DNA from: Leifsonia sp. Root1293
GTDB lineage: Bacteria > Actinomycetota > Actinomycetes > Actinomycetales > Microbacteriaceae
Direction of reading: 5' to 3'
Assembly: GCF_001425325.1 (NCBI RefSeq)
Contig: NZ_LMEH01000002.1
Coordinates: 711,109-775,108, forward strand
DNA: 64,000 nt
Under the pieces are notes generated by a model. It saw only the letters and a program-made list of their open reading frames with translations. It did no database searches and was not told the DNA's origin. This document shows positions 34,243-41,465 of the stretch, in pieces; positions within the stretch are counted from its first letter, which is position 1, and each line of letters begins with the position of its first letter. A program made the position numbers and the translations under genes.

Positions 34243-34626
34243 ATGGCAAAGCTGTCAACTGAAGAGCTGCTCGAGCAGTTCAAGGGCCTCACCCTCATCG
34301 AGCTCTCCGAGTTCGTCAAGGCATTCGAGGAGACCTTCGAGGTCACCGCCGCTGCTCCGGTCGCTGTCGCTGCCGCTGCCGGCCCCGCCGCCGCCGCTGA
34401 AGAGGTCGAGGAGAAGGACTCCTTCGACGTCGTCCTCGAGGCTGCTGGTGAGAAGAAGATCCAGGTCATCAAGGTCGTCCGCGAGCTCACCTCGCTCGGC
34501 CTCGGCGAGGCCAAGGCTGTCGTCGATGGCGCCCCCAAGGCTGTCATCGAGGGCGCGAACAAGGAGACCGCCGAGAAGGCCAAGTCTGCTCTCGAAGAGG
34601 CCGGCGCCACCGTCACCCTCAAGTAA
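34243..34626 (+). CDS. rplL: 50S ribosomal protein L7/L12
   Basis: 127 residues. The N-terminal dimerisation part ([20 protein letters not shown]), the Ala/Pro/Glu hinge ([20 protein letters not shown]) and the C-terminal factor-binding domain ([20 protein letters not shown]) are complete. It binds L10 and recruits translation GTPases. A strong ribosome site AAGGAG precedes it, consistent with its multiple copies per ribosome. It is followed by a terminator at 34671. Confidence 0.98.
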   Translation: MAKLSTEELLEQFKGLTLIELSEFVKAFEETFEVTAAAPVAVAAAAGPAAAAEEVEEKDSFDVVLEAAGEKKIQVIKVVRELTSLGLGEAKAVVDGAPKAVIEGANKETAEKAKSALEEAGATVTLK

Positions 34627-34670
34627 TCCGGGCCCTTCGGGGCACCAGAGCTTGGCGTGAAGCAACGCTG

Positions 34671-34704
34671 AAAGGGCGTCACCCCCCGGGGTGGCGCCCT
34701 TTTC
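34671..34704 (+). terminator. Rho-independent terminator of the rplJL operon
   Basis: AAAGGGCG (34671-34678) pairs with CGCCCTTT (34695-34702) with additional CACC/GGTG pairing inside, then TTTT. It ends the ribosomal operon 45 bp after the rplL stop. Confidence 0.9.
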
Positions 34705-34714
34705 CGTCCCATAG

Positions 34715-34753
34715 ATAGCTCGGCTATGAATATAGATAGCCTTGCTATATAAT
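34715..34753 (+). promoter_or_regulatory. Leaderless MarR promoter with twin operators
   Basis: ATAGC-TCG-GCTAT (34715-34727) and ATAGC-CTT-GCTAT (34736-34748) are perfect 5+5 inverted repeats 21 bp apart, two helical turns. The second runs into a consensus -10 TATAAT (34748-34753). The MarR ATG is 7 bp after the -10, so the transcript would begin at the start codon. This arrangement predicts tight autorepression. Confidence 0.75.
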
Positions 34754-34760
34754 TGATGAC

Positions 34761-35270
34761 ATGTCACAGAACGCCGTTGTCGACGCCACGCGCGCCACCA
34801 CCATCAGCCAGATCCTCGTCGAGGTCGTCAGCGCCTCGAACCGCCTCACCCGCGTCGCCGCTCGCCGTACTCCCGATGCCGAGTCGCCCGCCCTCCTCCG
34901 CACGCTCAGCGTGCTCCTGACATCGGGACCGATGCGCCTCGGTGCCCTCGCGGACGAGAGCCGTGTCTCGCAGCCCACCATGACGAAGCTCGTGCGCACG
35001 CTCGTCGAGCGCGAGTGGGTGCGCCGCATCGCCGACACCGAAGACGCCAGGGCCTGGCAGATCGCCGTCACGAAGAAGGGCGAGCGTGCCATCGAGGATT
35101 GGCGCGAGACCATCGGGGCCGCTCTGCTGCCTGTCTTCTCCGACCTGAGCGCCGACGAAGCGGACACCCTCGCCCGAGCGGCAGCCATCCTGCACTCCCG
35201 CATCGCTCGGGAGATCGCTCCCGAGGCATCCGCCGCATCCTCCAGCAGCGAGCTGGTGGACGCGCGATGA
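34761..35270 (+). CDS. MarR-family transcriptional regulator
   Basis: 169 residues. The winged-helix core is clear (RLGALADESRVSQPTMTKLV, RTLVEREWVRRI, wing TEDARAWQIAVTKKG), with helical dimerisation arms before and after. The ATG at 34761 directly follows a TATAAT -10 box, implying a leaderless message. It overlaps the downstream MFS gene (ATGA, 35267-35270) and is presumably its repressor, acting at the two ATAGC palindromes. Confidence 0.9.
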   Translation: MSQNAVVDATRATTISQILVEVVSASNRLTRVAARRTPDAESPALLRTLSVLLTSGPMRLGALADESRVSQPTMTKLVRTLVEREWVRRIADTEDARAWQIAVTKKGERAIEDWRETIGAALLPVFSDLSADEADTLARAAAILHSRIAREIAPEASAASSSSELVDAR

Positions 35271-36520
35271 GCCACGGAGACACCGGTACGGGGTCGATCC
35301 TGAAGCAGCCGAAGGCGGTGTGGGCGGTCGCCTTCGCCTGCGTCGTGGCCTTCATGGGCATCGGCCTCGTCGACCCCATCCTTCCGGCCATCGCCGCAGA
35401 CCTGCAGGCGACCCCCACAGAGACCGAGTTCCTCTTCACCAGCTACCTCGTGATCACCGGCATCGCCATGTTCTTCACGAGCTGGGTGTCGAGTCGAATC
35501 GGCGCCAAGAAGACGCTGCTCATCGGCCTCGCCGTCATCGTGGTGTTCGCCGCAGCCGCCGGCCTCTCGGGAGACGTCGAATCGATCATCGGCTTCCGCG
35601 CCGGTTGGGGACTCGGCAACGCGCTCTTCATCTCCACCGCGCTGGCGACCATCGTGGGAGCGGCATCCGGCGGCACCTCGTCGGCGATCATCCTGTACGA
35701 GGCCGCCCTCGGTCTCGGCCTGGCCATCGGCCCCCTCGTCGGAGGAGTGCTCGGCAGCTGGAGCTGGCGCGGCCCGTTCTTCGGCACCGCGGTGCTCATG
35801 GCGATCGGCTTCATCGCCATCTCGACGCTGCTGCGCTCGACGGCCGGTGACGAGAAGCCCGTGCCCACGGCGTTCTCAGCACCGTTCCGCGCGCTCGGAC
35901 GGCCGGCGCTCGCGATCCTCGCCGCCACGGCCGTGTTCTACAACTTCGGCTTCTTCGTGCTGCTCGCCTACACGCCGTTCGCGCTGGTGCCGCTCGGCGT
36001 CTCGAGCGCCATCTCGCTCGGCTTCGTGTTCTTCGGATGGGGCGTCGCGGTGGCAGTCTCCTCCGTCTGGCTCGCTCCGATGCTGACGGCACGGATGCGG
36101 CGCACCCGCGTGATCTGGACGATCCTCCCGCTGCTCGCCCTCGACCTGGTGGCCATCGCCCTGCTCATCCACTCCGTCGTCGGCATCGTCGTGTTCGTGG
36201 TGGTCGGCGGCCTGCTGCTCGGCATCATGAACACGGTGCTCACCGAGAGCGTGATGGAGGCGACAGACCTGCCGCGATCCGTCGCCTCAAGCGCCTACTC
36301 CGGCGTGCGCTTCCTGGGCGGCGCGGTCGCCCCTCCCGTCGCCTCGCTGCTGGCGGCGAACATCGCAGAACCGGCTCCCTTCATCGCCGGTGCCATCGCC
36401 TTCGTCGTGGCGACTCTCATCGTGATCGTCGGGCGCAGGGCGCTCGCGGCCTCGGACGGGATGGCCGAGCTCGACGAGGCGGAGCAGGCAGAGGCGGTGC
36501 TGGTGGGCGACGCGGCGTAG
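35267..36520 (+). CDS. MFS transporter
   Basis: 417 residues with about 12 membrane helices and a short polar N-terminus. Features include GLVDPILPAIAADLQATPTE at the end of helix 1, SSRIGAKKTLLIGL (motif A), and a central charged loop (TAGDEKPVP). The C-terminus is acidic (ELDEAEQAEAVLVGDAA). It is coupled to the MarR gene and is probably a drug or metabolite exporter. Substrate unknown. Confidence 0.88.
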   Translation: MSHGDTGTGSILKQPKAVWAVAFACVVAFMGIGLVDPILPAIAADLQATPTETEFLFTSYLVITGIAMFFTSWVSSRIGAKKTLLIGLAVIVVFAAAAGLSGDVESIIGFRAGWGLGNALFISTALATIVGAASGGTSSAIILYEAALGLGLAIGPLVGGVLGSWSWRGPFFGTAVLMAIGFIAISTLLRSTAGDEKPVPTAFSAPFRALGRPALAILAATAVFYNFGFFVLLAYTPFALVPLGVSSAISLGFVFFGWGVAVAVSSVWLAPMLTARMRRTRVIWTILPLLALDLVAIALLIHSVVGIVVFVVVGGLLLGIMNTVLTESVMEATDLPRSVASSAYSGVRFLGGAVAPPVASLLAANIAEPAPFIAGAIAFVVATLIVIVGRRALAASDGMAELDEAEQAEAVLVGDAA

Positions 36521-36548
36521 CGCCGCCTCGTCACACGGGTCCCCGTCA

Positions 36549-36608
36549 TCGAGACCGGAGTTCCCGCGGGTGTGCCACGCTGCGCACCCGCAGGAACTCC
36601 GGTCTCGA
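36549..36608. repeat. Long inverted repeat between convergent genes (family C, copy 1)
   Basis: TCGAGACCGGAGTTCC (36549-36564) plus GCGGGTG pairs with CACCCGC plus GGAACTCCGGTCTCGA (36593-36608), one mismatch, 12-base loop. It sits between the MFS and LacI genes, which converge, and could act as a bidirectional terminator, although it lacks a T tract. A degenerate copy is at 52332-52390. Confidence 0.8.
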
Positions 36609-36621
36609 CGTCTCTGCTCCC

Positions 36622-37650
36622 TCAGCGCCCGGCGCCAACGGGCACTGCTGCCGTCGTCGAGGAGCGCACGACGAGGCGGGACGGCAGGATTGTCTCGCCG
36701 CCGGCCTGCTCTGCCGCATCCGTCTCGAGCAATCGCAGAACGGATGCCACCGCCAGGCGTCCCTGCTCCCTCGGAGCCTGCACCACCGTGGTGAGGCCGA
36801 ACATGGAGGCGTACTCGTGGTCGTCGATGCCCGTGATGGACAGGTCGCGCGGCACCTCGACGCCGAGGCGCTGCGCGGCGAGGATCGTGCCGAAGGCCAC
36901 CTCGTCGCAGGCGGCGAAGATGGCCGTCGGGCGGTGGCGCGGATCACCGAGCACCTGCAGCGCGACAGCGTAGCCGCCGGGCATGCTGAGCTCGGTGGGC
37001 CAGAACGACTCCTCGGTGGACAGCCCGGCAGCCTGCATGGCGAGCTCGAAGCCGCGCAGCCGCTTGCCGTGCACGGAGAAGTCCATCTGCTGCGCCTGGT
37101 TGCCACCGATGTGCGCGATGCGGGTGTGCCCGAGGCTCAGCAGGTGCTCCGTGGCCAGCCTCGATGCGGCCACGTCGTCGATGGCGATGGTCGTGGCCCG
37201 GGGGATCGGACCGCCGATGCCGACGACGGGCTTGCCGAAGCGATGCAGCCGCTCCACCTCGTCGGCGGAGAGTTCCACCCCGACGGCGATCACGGCGTCG
37301 ACGCGCTTCCTGGCGAGGAAGAACTCGAAGATCTGGCTGCGCTGGGCGGCCTCGCTGGTCACGTTGTAGAGCGTGAGGTCGTAGCCCGCGGCCAGCAGCT
37401 CCCGCTCGATACCCTCCAGCACCTCGCCGAAGAACCAGCGGTTGACGAACGGGATGATCACGCCGATGTTCTTCGTGCGCCCCGTGACGAGGCTCGCGGC
37501 GTTCGGGGAGGCGATGTAGCCGAGCTCCGTCGCCGCGCCCTGCACGCGCAGCCGCGTCTCGTCGGCGACGTAGCCCCGGCCGCTGAGCGCGCGCGACGCC
37601 GTGGCCTTCGAGACGCCGGCCAGGCGGGCCACATCGGCGATGGCGCTCAT
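36622..37650 (-). CDS. LacI-family transcriptional regulator
   Basis: 342 residues from the ATG at 37650, chosen because GAGG lies 3 bp and GAGGAA about 10 bp before it. The LacI helix-turn-helix and hinge are complete (IADVARLAGVSKATASRALS ... ASLVTGRTKNIGVIIP). The periplasmic-binding-like effector domain follows. It diverges from an alpha-glucoside-type importer operon, and the intergenic DNA carries a palindrome typical of LacI operators. It probably represses that operon and itself. Confidence 0.92.
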   Translation of the reverse strand: MSAIADVARLAGVSKATASRALSGRGYVADETRLRVQGAATELGYIASPNAASLVTGRTKNIGVIIPFVNRWFFGEVLEGIERELLAAGYDLTLYNVTSEAAQRSQIFEFFLARKRVDAVIAVGVELSADEVERLHRFGKPVVGIGGPIPRATTIAIDDVAASRLATEHLLSLGHTRIAHIGGNQAQQMDFSVHGKRLRGFELAMQAAGLSTEESFWPTELSMPGGYAVALQVLGDPRHRPTAIFAACDEVAFGTILAAQRLGVEVPRDLSITGIDDHEYASMFGLTTVVQAPREQGRLAVASVLRLLETDAAEQAGGETILPSRLVVRSSTTAAVPVGAGR

Positions 37651-37685
37651 ATGCCTCACTTCCTCGGTCGGCATGACTGGAGCCG

Positions 37686-37718
37686 ATCATAGCGCCGAAT
37701 GCCGGTTTTCTGGAACCG
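37686..37718 (-). promoter_or_regulatory. Promoter and possible operator of the LacI gene
   Basis: On the minus strand, TATGAT (37686-37691) is a good -10, with TTCCAG (37710-37715) 18 bp upstream. CGGTT (37703-37707) and AACCG (37714-37718) form an inverted repeat over the -35. The 10-mer TCTGGAACCG is shared with the operator at 37868, supporting autoregulation. Confidence 0.55.
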
Positions 37719-37830
37719 ATCTCAGACGCCTTTTCCGTGCGCATGACGCCACGGGAGTCGCGGATGCAAACGCTCTCTCGCCCATTTCTGGCGCATTCGG
37801 CGAAGGAGACCGATTCGTGATGCCATCGGC

Positions 37831-37879
37831 TTGTGTCCCGGGCGGGCGAGGCGCTACCGTGGCGTCTGGAACCGGTTCC
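37831..37879 (+). promoter_or_regulatory. Promoter and LacI operator of the alpha-glucoside importer operon
   Basis: TTGTGT (37831-37836), an 18-bp spacer and TACCGT (37855-37860) give a plausible promoter. The perfect palindrome GGAACCGGTTCC (37868-37879), with the central CG typical of LacI-family sites, lies right at the expected start of transcription, where a bound repressor would block the operon. Confidence 0.7.
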
Positions 37880-37919
37880 CCAGTTCTCCCTGCACACATA
37901 CTCAATGAGGAGATGAGAA

Positions 37920-39266
37920 ATGAGACTCACGCGGCACCGCCGTCTGTTGATTCCCATGGCCGCAGCAGCCGTCGTCGGACTGGCTCTCACCGGATGTACC
38001 GGTGACGAGGCCGCCGGCAACAAGGCCGACACCGATTGCGCCCCCTACGAGGCCTACGGAAGCTTCGATTCCGGCACCGAGGTCAGCGCATACGGCACCA
38101 TCAGCGACACCGAAGCAGACCTGCTGAACGAGTCGTGGAAGGACTTCGAGACCTGCACGGGCATCGACGTCGTCTACGAGCCCAGCAAGGAGTTCGAGAC
38201 GCAGATCAACGTTCGCGCCCAGGGTGGAAACCCGCCCGACATCGCGATCTTCCCGCAGCCGGGACTGTTCGCTGCACAGGTCGAGGCCGGCTACATCCAG
38301 AAGCCCGCCCAGGCTGTCGTCGACAACGCCAAGGAATTCTGGTCCGAGGACTGGCAGAAGTACGGCACCGTCGATGGCGAGATCTGGGGCGCGCCGCTCA
38401 TGGCGAGCGTCAAGGGCTACGTCTGGTACTCGCCGTCCACCTTCGAGGACAACGGCTGGGAGGTGCCGACCACTCTCGACGAGCTGGCGACGCTGACCGC
38501 CGACATCCAGAAGTCGGGCGCTGTCGACAAGCCGTGGTGCGTCGGATTCGCATCGGGTGACGCGACCGGCTGGCCGGGCACCGACTGGGTCGAGGACTTC
38601 GTCCTGCGCGAGCAGGGTCCCGACGTCTACGACCAGTGGGTCACCAACGAAGTGAAGTTCACCGACCCGAAGATCCAGGGCGCTTTCGACTCCGTGGGTG
38701 AGTTCATCCGCAACGCCGACTACGTCAACGGTGGCCTCGGCGGCATCGACTCCATCGCGACGACGGAGTTCGGCGACGCCGGCCTCCCGATCCTCGACGG
38801 CACCTGCGCCCTGCACCACCAGGCGACGTTCTACGAGGGCTTCTGGCCCGAGGGAACGACGGTTGCCCCCGACGGCGACGTCTGGGCCTTCCTGCTCCCC
38901 GGCACCGAGGCCGGCGCCAACGCCGTCACCGGTGGTGGCGAGATCGTCGGATCCTTCCGTGACGCCAAGGAGGTCGCCGCAGTGCAGACCTACCTCTCCA
39001 GCGACACCTGGGCCAACAACCGCGTGAAGCTCGGCGGTGTCATCAGCGCCAACAACGGACTCGACCCCGAGAACGCCTCCAGCGAACTGCTGAAGACGGC
39101 CGTCGCCACGCTGCAGGACCCGAACACCACCTTCCGTTTCGACGCCTCGGACCTCATGCCGGGCGCCGTGGGAGCTGGCTCCTTCTGGAAGGGAATGGTC
39201 GACTGGATCGGCGGCAAGTCCACAGCCGACACGACGACCTTCATCCAGGACAGCTGGCCGCAGTAG
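37920..39266 (+). CDS. Extracellular solute-binding lipoprotein, alpha-glucoside (AglE) type
   Basis: 448 residues. The signal peptide ends in a lipobox (VGLALTGC). The mature protein has the family-1 binding-protein fold with FETQINVRAQGGNPPDIAIF and WYSPSTFEDNGWEVPTTLDE, closest in pattern to AglE/ThuE-type binding proteins for alpha-glucosides such as trehalose, maltose or sucrose. GAGGAGATGAGAA before the ATG supplies the ribosome site. A strong hairpin separates it from the permease genes. Sugar specificity is not settled by sequence. Confidence 0.85.
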   Translation: MRLTRHRRLLIPMAAAAVVGLALTGCTGDEAAGNKADTDCAPYEAYGSFDSGTEVSAYGTISDTEADLLNESWKDFETCTGIDVVYEPSKEFETQINVRAQGGNPPDIAIFPQPGLFAAQVEAGYIQKPAQAVVDNAKEFWSEDWQKYGTVDGEIWGAPLMASVKGYVWYSPSTFEDNGWEVPTTLDELATLTADIQKSGAVDKPWCVGFASGDATGWPGTDWVEDFVLREQGPDVYDQWVTNEVKFTDPKIQGAFDSVGEFIRNADYVNGGLGGIDSIATTEFGDAGLPILDGTCALHHQATFYEGFWPEGTTVAPDGDVWAFLLPGTEAGANAVTGGGEIVGSFRDAKEVAAVQTYLSSDTWANNRVKLGGVISANNGLDPENASSELLKTAVATLQDPNTTFRFDASDLMPGAVGAGSFWKGMVDWIGGKSTADTTTFIQDSWPQ

Positions 39267-39303
39267 TCCTCGGACTGCTGTTGCTCTAACATCACTGATC
39301 AGT

Positions 39304-39337
39304 AGTGGGGCCGCGCGGCCAGCCGCGCGGCCCCACT
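39304..39337 (+). terminator. Intercistronic 16-bp hairpin downstream of the binding-protein gene
   Basis: AGTGGGGCCGCGCGGC (39304-39319) and its exact complement (39322-39337) leave a 2-base loop. There is no T tract. A hairpin here would protect the 3' end of the binding-protein message and lower read-through into the permeases, giving the excess of binding protein usual for such systems. Confidence 0.7.
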
Positions 39338-39365
39338 GCAACCTCAAAGAAGAGGAGAGGCATAC

Positions 39366-40337
39366 ATGACGACTGCAGATCTCATCGGCAAGATCCTCCA
39401 GTTGTTCGGCGGAGTGGCGATCTTCGCCGCCGTCGTGGGACTGATCCTGTTCTTCATCGACAAGGCTCCCAAACGCGGCCGCGACGTGCTCCAGCTCCTC
39501 GCCTTCGTGCTTCCGGCATTCATCCTGCTGGCGATCGGCCTGGTCTACCCGGCCATCCGCACGGGAGCAGCCGCCTTCGCCAACAAGGCGGGCGAGTTCG
39601 TCGGGCTCGACAACTTCGTCTGGATGTTCACCCAGCCCGAGGCGCTCATCACGCTGCGCAACACGATCATCTGGGTCATCCTGGTCCCGACCATCTCGAC
39701 GGTGATCGGCCTCGCCTACGCGAACTTCATCGACCGCTCCCGCGGAGAGAAGATCTACAAGTCCCTCATCTTCATGCCGTTCGCCATCTCCTTCGTCGGC
39801 GCCGGCATCATCTGGAAGTTCGTCTACGAGTACCGGCCGGCCAGCCGGGACCAGATCGGACTCCTCAACCAGATCATGGTCTGGTTGGGCCAGGAACCCG
39901 TGCTCTGGCTGCAGACGGCACCGATGAACACGATCCTCCTCATCGTCGTGATGATCTGGGTGCAGACCGGATTCGCCGTCGTCGTGCTGTCGGCCTCCAT
40001 CAAGGGCATCCCGGCTGAACAGCTGGAGGCGGCCGAGCTCGACGGCACCAACGGCTGGCAGCGCTTCACGAACGTCGTGCTCCCCGGCATCCGCGGAGCC
40101 CTCGTGGTGGTCGTCACCACTATCTCCATCGCGACGCTCAAGGTGTTCGACATCGTGCGCACCATGACCGGTGGAAACTTCGAGACCAGTGTCGTGGCTA
40201 ACGAGATGTACACCCAGGCCTTCCGCGCACTGGAGCCGGGCCGAGGTTCGGCACTCGCGCTCATCCTGTTCGTACTCGTCCTCCCGATCGTCGTCTACAA
40301 CGTTCGCGTCCTGCGCAAGCAGAAGGAGATCCGATGA
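39366..40337 (+). CDS. ABC sugar permease, AglF/MalF type
   Basis: 323 residues with about seven membrane helices. The first helix (LFGGVAIFAAVVGLILFFID) is followed by the six-helix core. The inner-membrane EAA loop is present (AAELDGTNGWQRFTNVVLPG). It pairs with the next gene to form the channel. The ribosome site AAGAGGAGAGG precedes the ATG. Its stop overlaps the next start (ATGA, 40334-40337). Confidence 0.9.
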   Translation: MTTADLIGKILQLFGGVAIFAAVVGLILFFIDKAPKRGRDVLQLLAFVLPAFILLAIGLVYPAIRTGAAAFANKAGEFVGLDNFVWMFTQPEALITLRNTIIWVILVPTISTVIGLAYANFIDRSRGEKIYKSLIFMPFAISFVGAGIIWKFVYEYRPASRDQIGLLNQIMVWLGQEPVLWLQTAPMNTILLIVVMIWVQTGFAVVVLSASIKGIPAEQLEAAELDGTNGWQRFTNVVLPGIRGALVVVVTTISIATLKVFDIVRTMTGGNFETSVVANEMYTQAFRALEPGRGSALALILFVLVLPIVVYNVRVLRKQKEIR

Positions 40338-41320
40338 CATACACACCGGTCGAACTCCCCCTCGACGACGAGACCAAGAAGGAGTTCCAGCGCGGCTACA
40401 ACGCCGACGGCACGAAGGCGACGCGGGTCAAGAAGCGCCTCACCTCGCGCACCGCCACGATCGTGTCGCTGATCATCGCGCTCATCTGGGTGATCCCCAC
40501 CTTCGGCCTCTTCGTCTCGTCGTTCCGGCCCGAGGAGCTCATCAAGACCACCGGCTGGTGGACGATCTTCCAGAACCCGGGATTCACGCTCGACAACTAC
40601 AAAGAGGTGCTGTTCTCGTCGTCGTCGTCGTCACCGCAGCTCGGCGCCTACTTCGTCAACTCGCTCGCGATCACCATCCCCGTGGTGGTCTTCGCGACCG
40701 TGCTCGCGGCCATGGCGGCCTACGCACTGGCCTGGATCCCGTTCAAGGGTGCCGGCTGGATCTTCATCGTGATCTTCGCGCTCCAGATCGTGCCGCTGCA
40801 GATGGCGCTCATCCCGTTGCTGCAGATGTTCACCACCTGGATCCTCCCGATCCAGCGGTTCATCCACGACATCATCCCGATCATCCCCGAGCAGAGTTAC
40901 CTGCAGGTGTGGATCGCCCACACGATCTTCGGCCTCCCGCTGGCGATCTTCCTGCTGCACAACTTCATCTCGGAGATCCCGGGGGAGCTCATCGAGGCCG
41001 CCCGCGTCGACGGCGCGAACCACGGCCAGATCTTCCTGCGCATCATCCTCCCGCTGTCGGTGCCGATCCTCGCGTCGTTCGCCATCTTCCAGTTCCTCTG
41101 GGTCTGGAACGACCTGCTGGTCGCCCTGGTGTTCTCGGGCGGAACTCCGGATGTCGCACCGCTGACCCAACGATTGGCGGAGCTCACGGGTAACCGAGGT
41201 CAGGAGTGGCAACGCCTCACGGCCGCTGCGTTCATCTCGCTGATCGTGCCGCTCATCGTGTTCTTCAGCCTGCAGCGCTACTTCGTGCGCGGTCTGCTGG
41301 CAGGGTCCACGAAGGGGTAG
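40334..41320 (+). CDS. ABC sugar permease, AglG/MalG type
   Basis: 328 residues. About 45 polar residues precede six membrane helices. The EAA loop reads EAARVDGANHGQIFLRIILP, as in MalG-type permeases. With the preceding permease and binding protein it makes an importer that lacks an ATPase gene here, so it must borrow a shared MsiK/MalK-type ATPase encoded elsewhere. A long inverted repeat follows at 41345. Confidence 0.9.
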   Translation: MTYTPVELPLDDETKKEFQRGYNADGTKATRVKKRLTSRTATIVSLIIALIWVIPTFGLFVSSFRPEELIKTTGWWTIFQNPGFTLDNYKEVLFSSSSSSPQLGAYFVNSLAITIPVVVFATVLAAMAAYALAWIPFKGAGWIFIVIFALQIVPLQMALIPLLQMFTTWILPIQRFIHDIIPIIPEQSYLQVWIAHTIFGLPLAIFLLHNFISEIPGELIEAARVDGANHGQIFLRIILPLSVPILASFAIFQFLWVWNDLLVALVFSGGTPDVAPLTQRLAELTGNRGQEWQRLTAAAFISLIVPLIVFFSLQRYFVRGLLAGSTKG

Positions 41321-41344
41321 GCCTCAGGCCCCGCTCACGAATGC

Positions 41345-41395
41345 AGGATGAGAGCCGACACGACCGCGATCTGCGGCTGTGTCGGCTCTCGTCCT
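41345..41395 (+). terminator. Long hairpin ending the alpha-glucoside operon
   Basis: AGGATGAGAGCCGACAC (41345-41361) pairs with GTGTCGGCTCTCGTCCT (41379-41395) with one wobble, and CCGC/GCGG pair inside the loop. No T tract follows. It lies 24 bp after the permease stop and before the promoter of the ABC exporter. Confidence 0.6.
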
Positions 41396-41465
41396 GTGAA
41401 CTCGCGTGCGCTGCCAGCGGAACCCTGACGACGGATGCGGCCGCCGGCGCGCCTAGGCTGAATCC

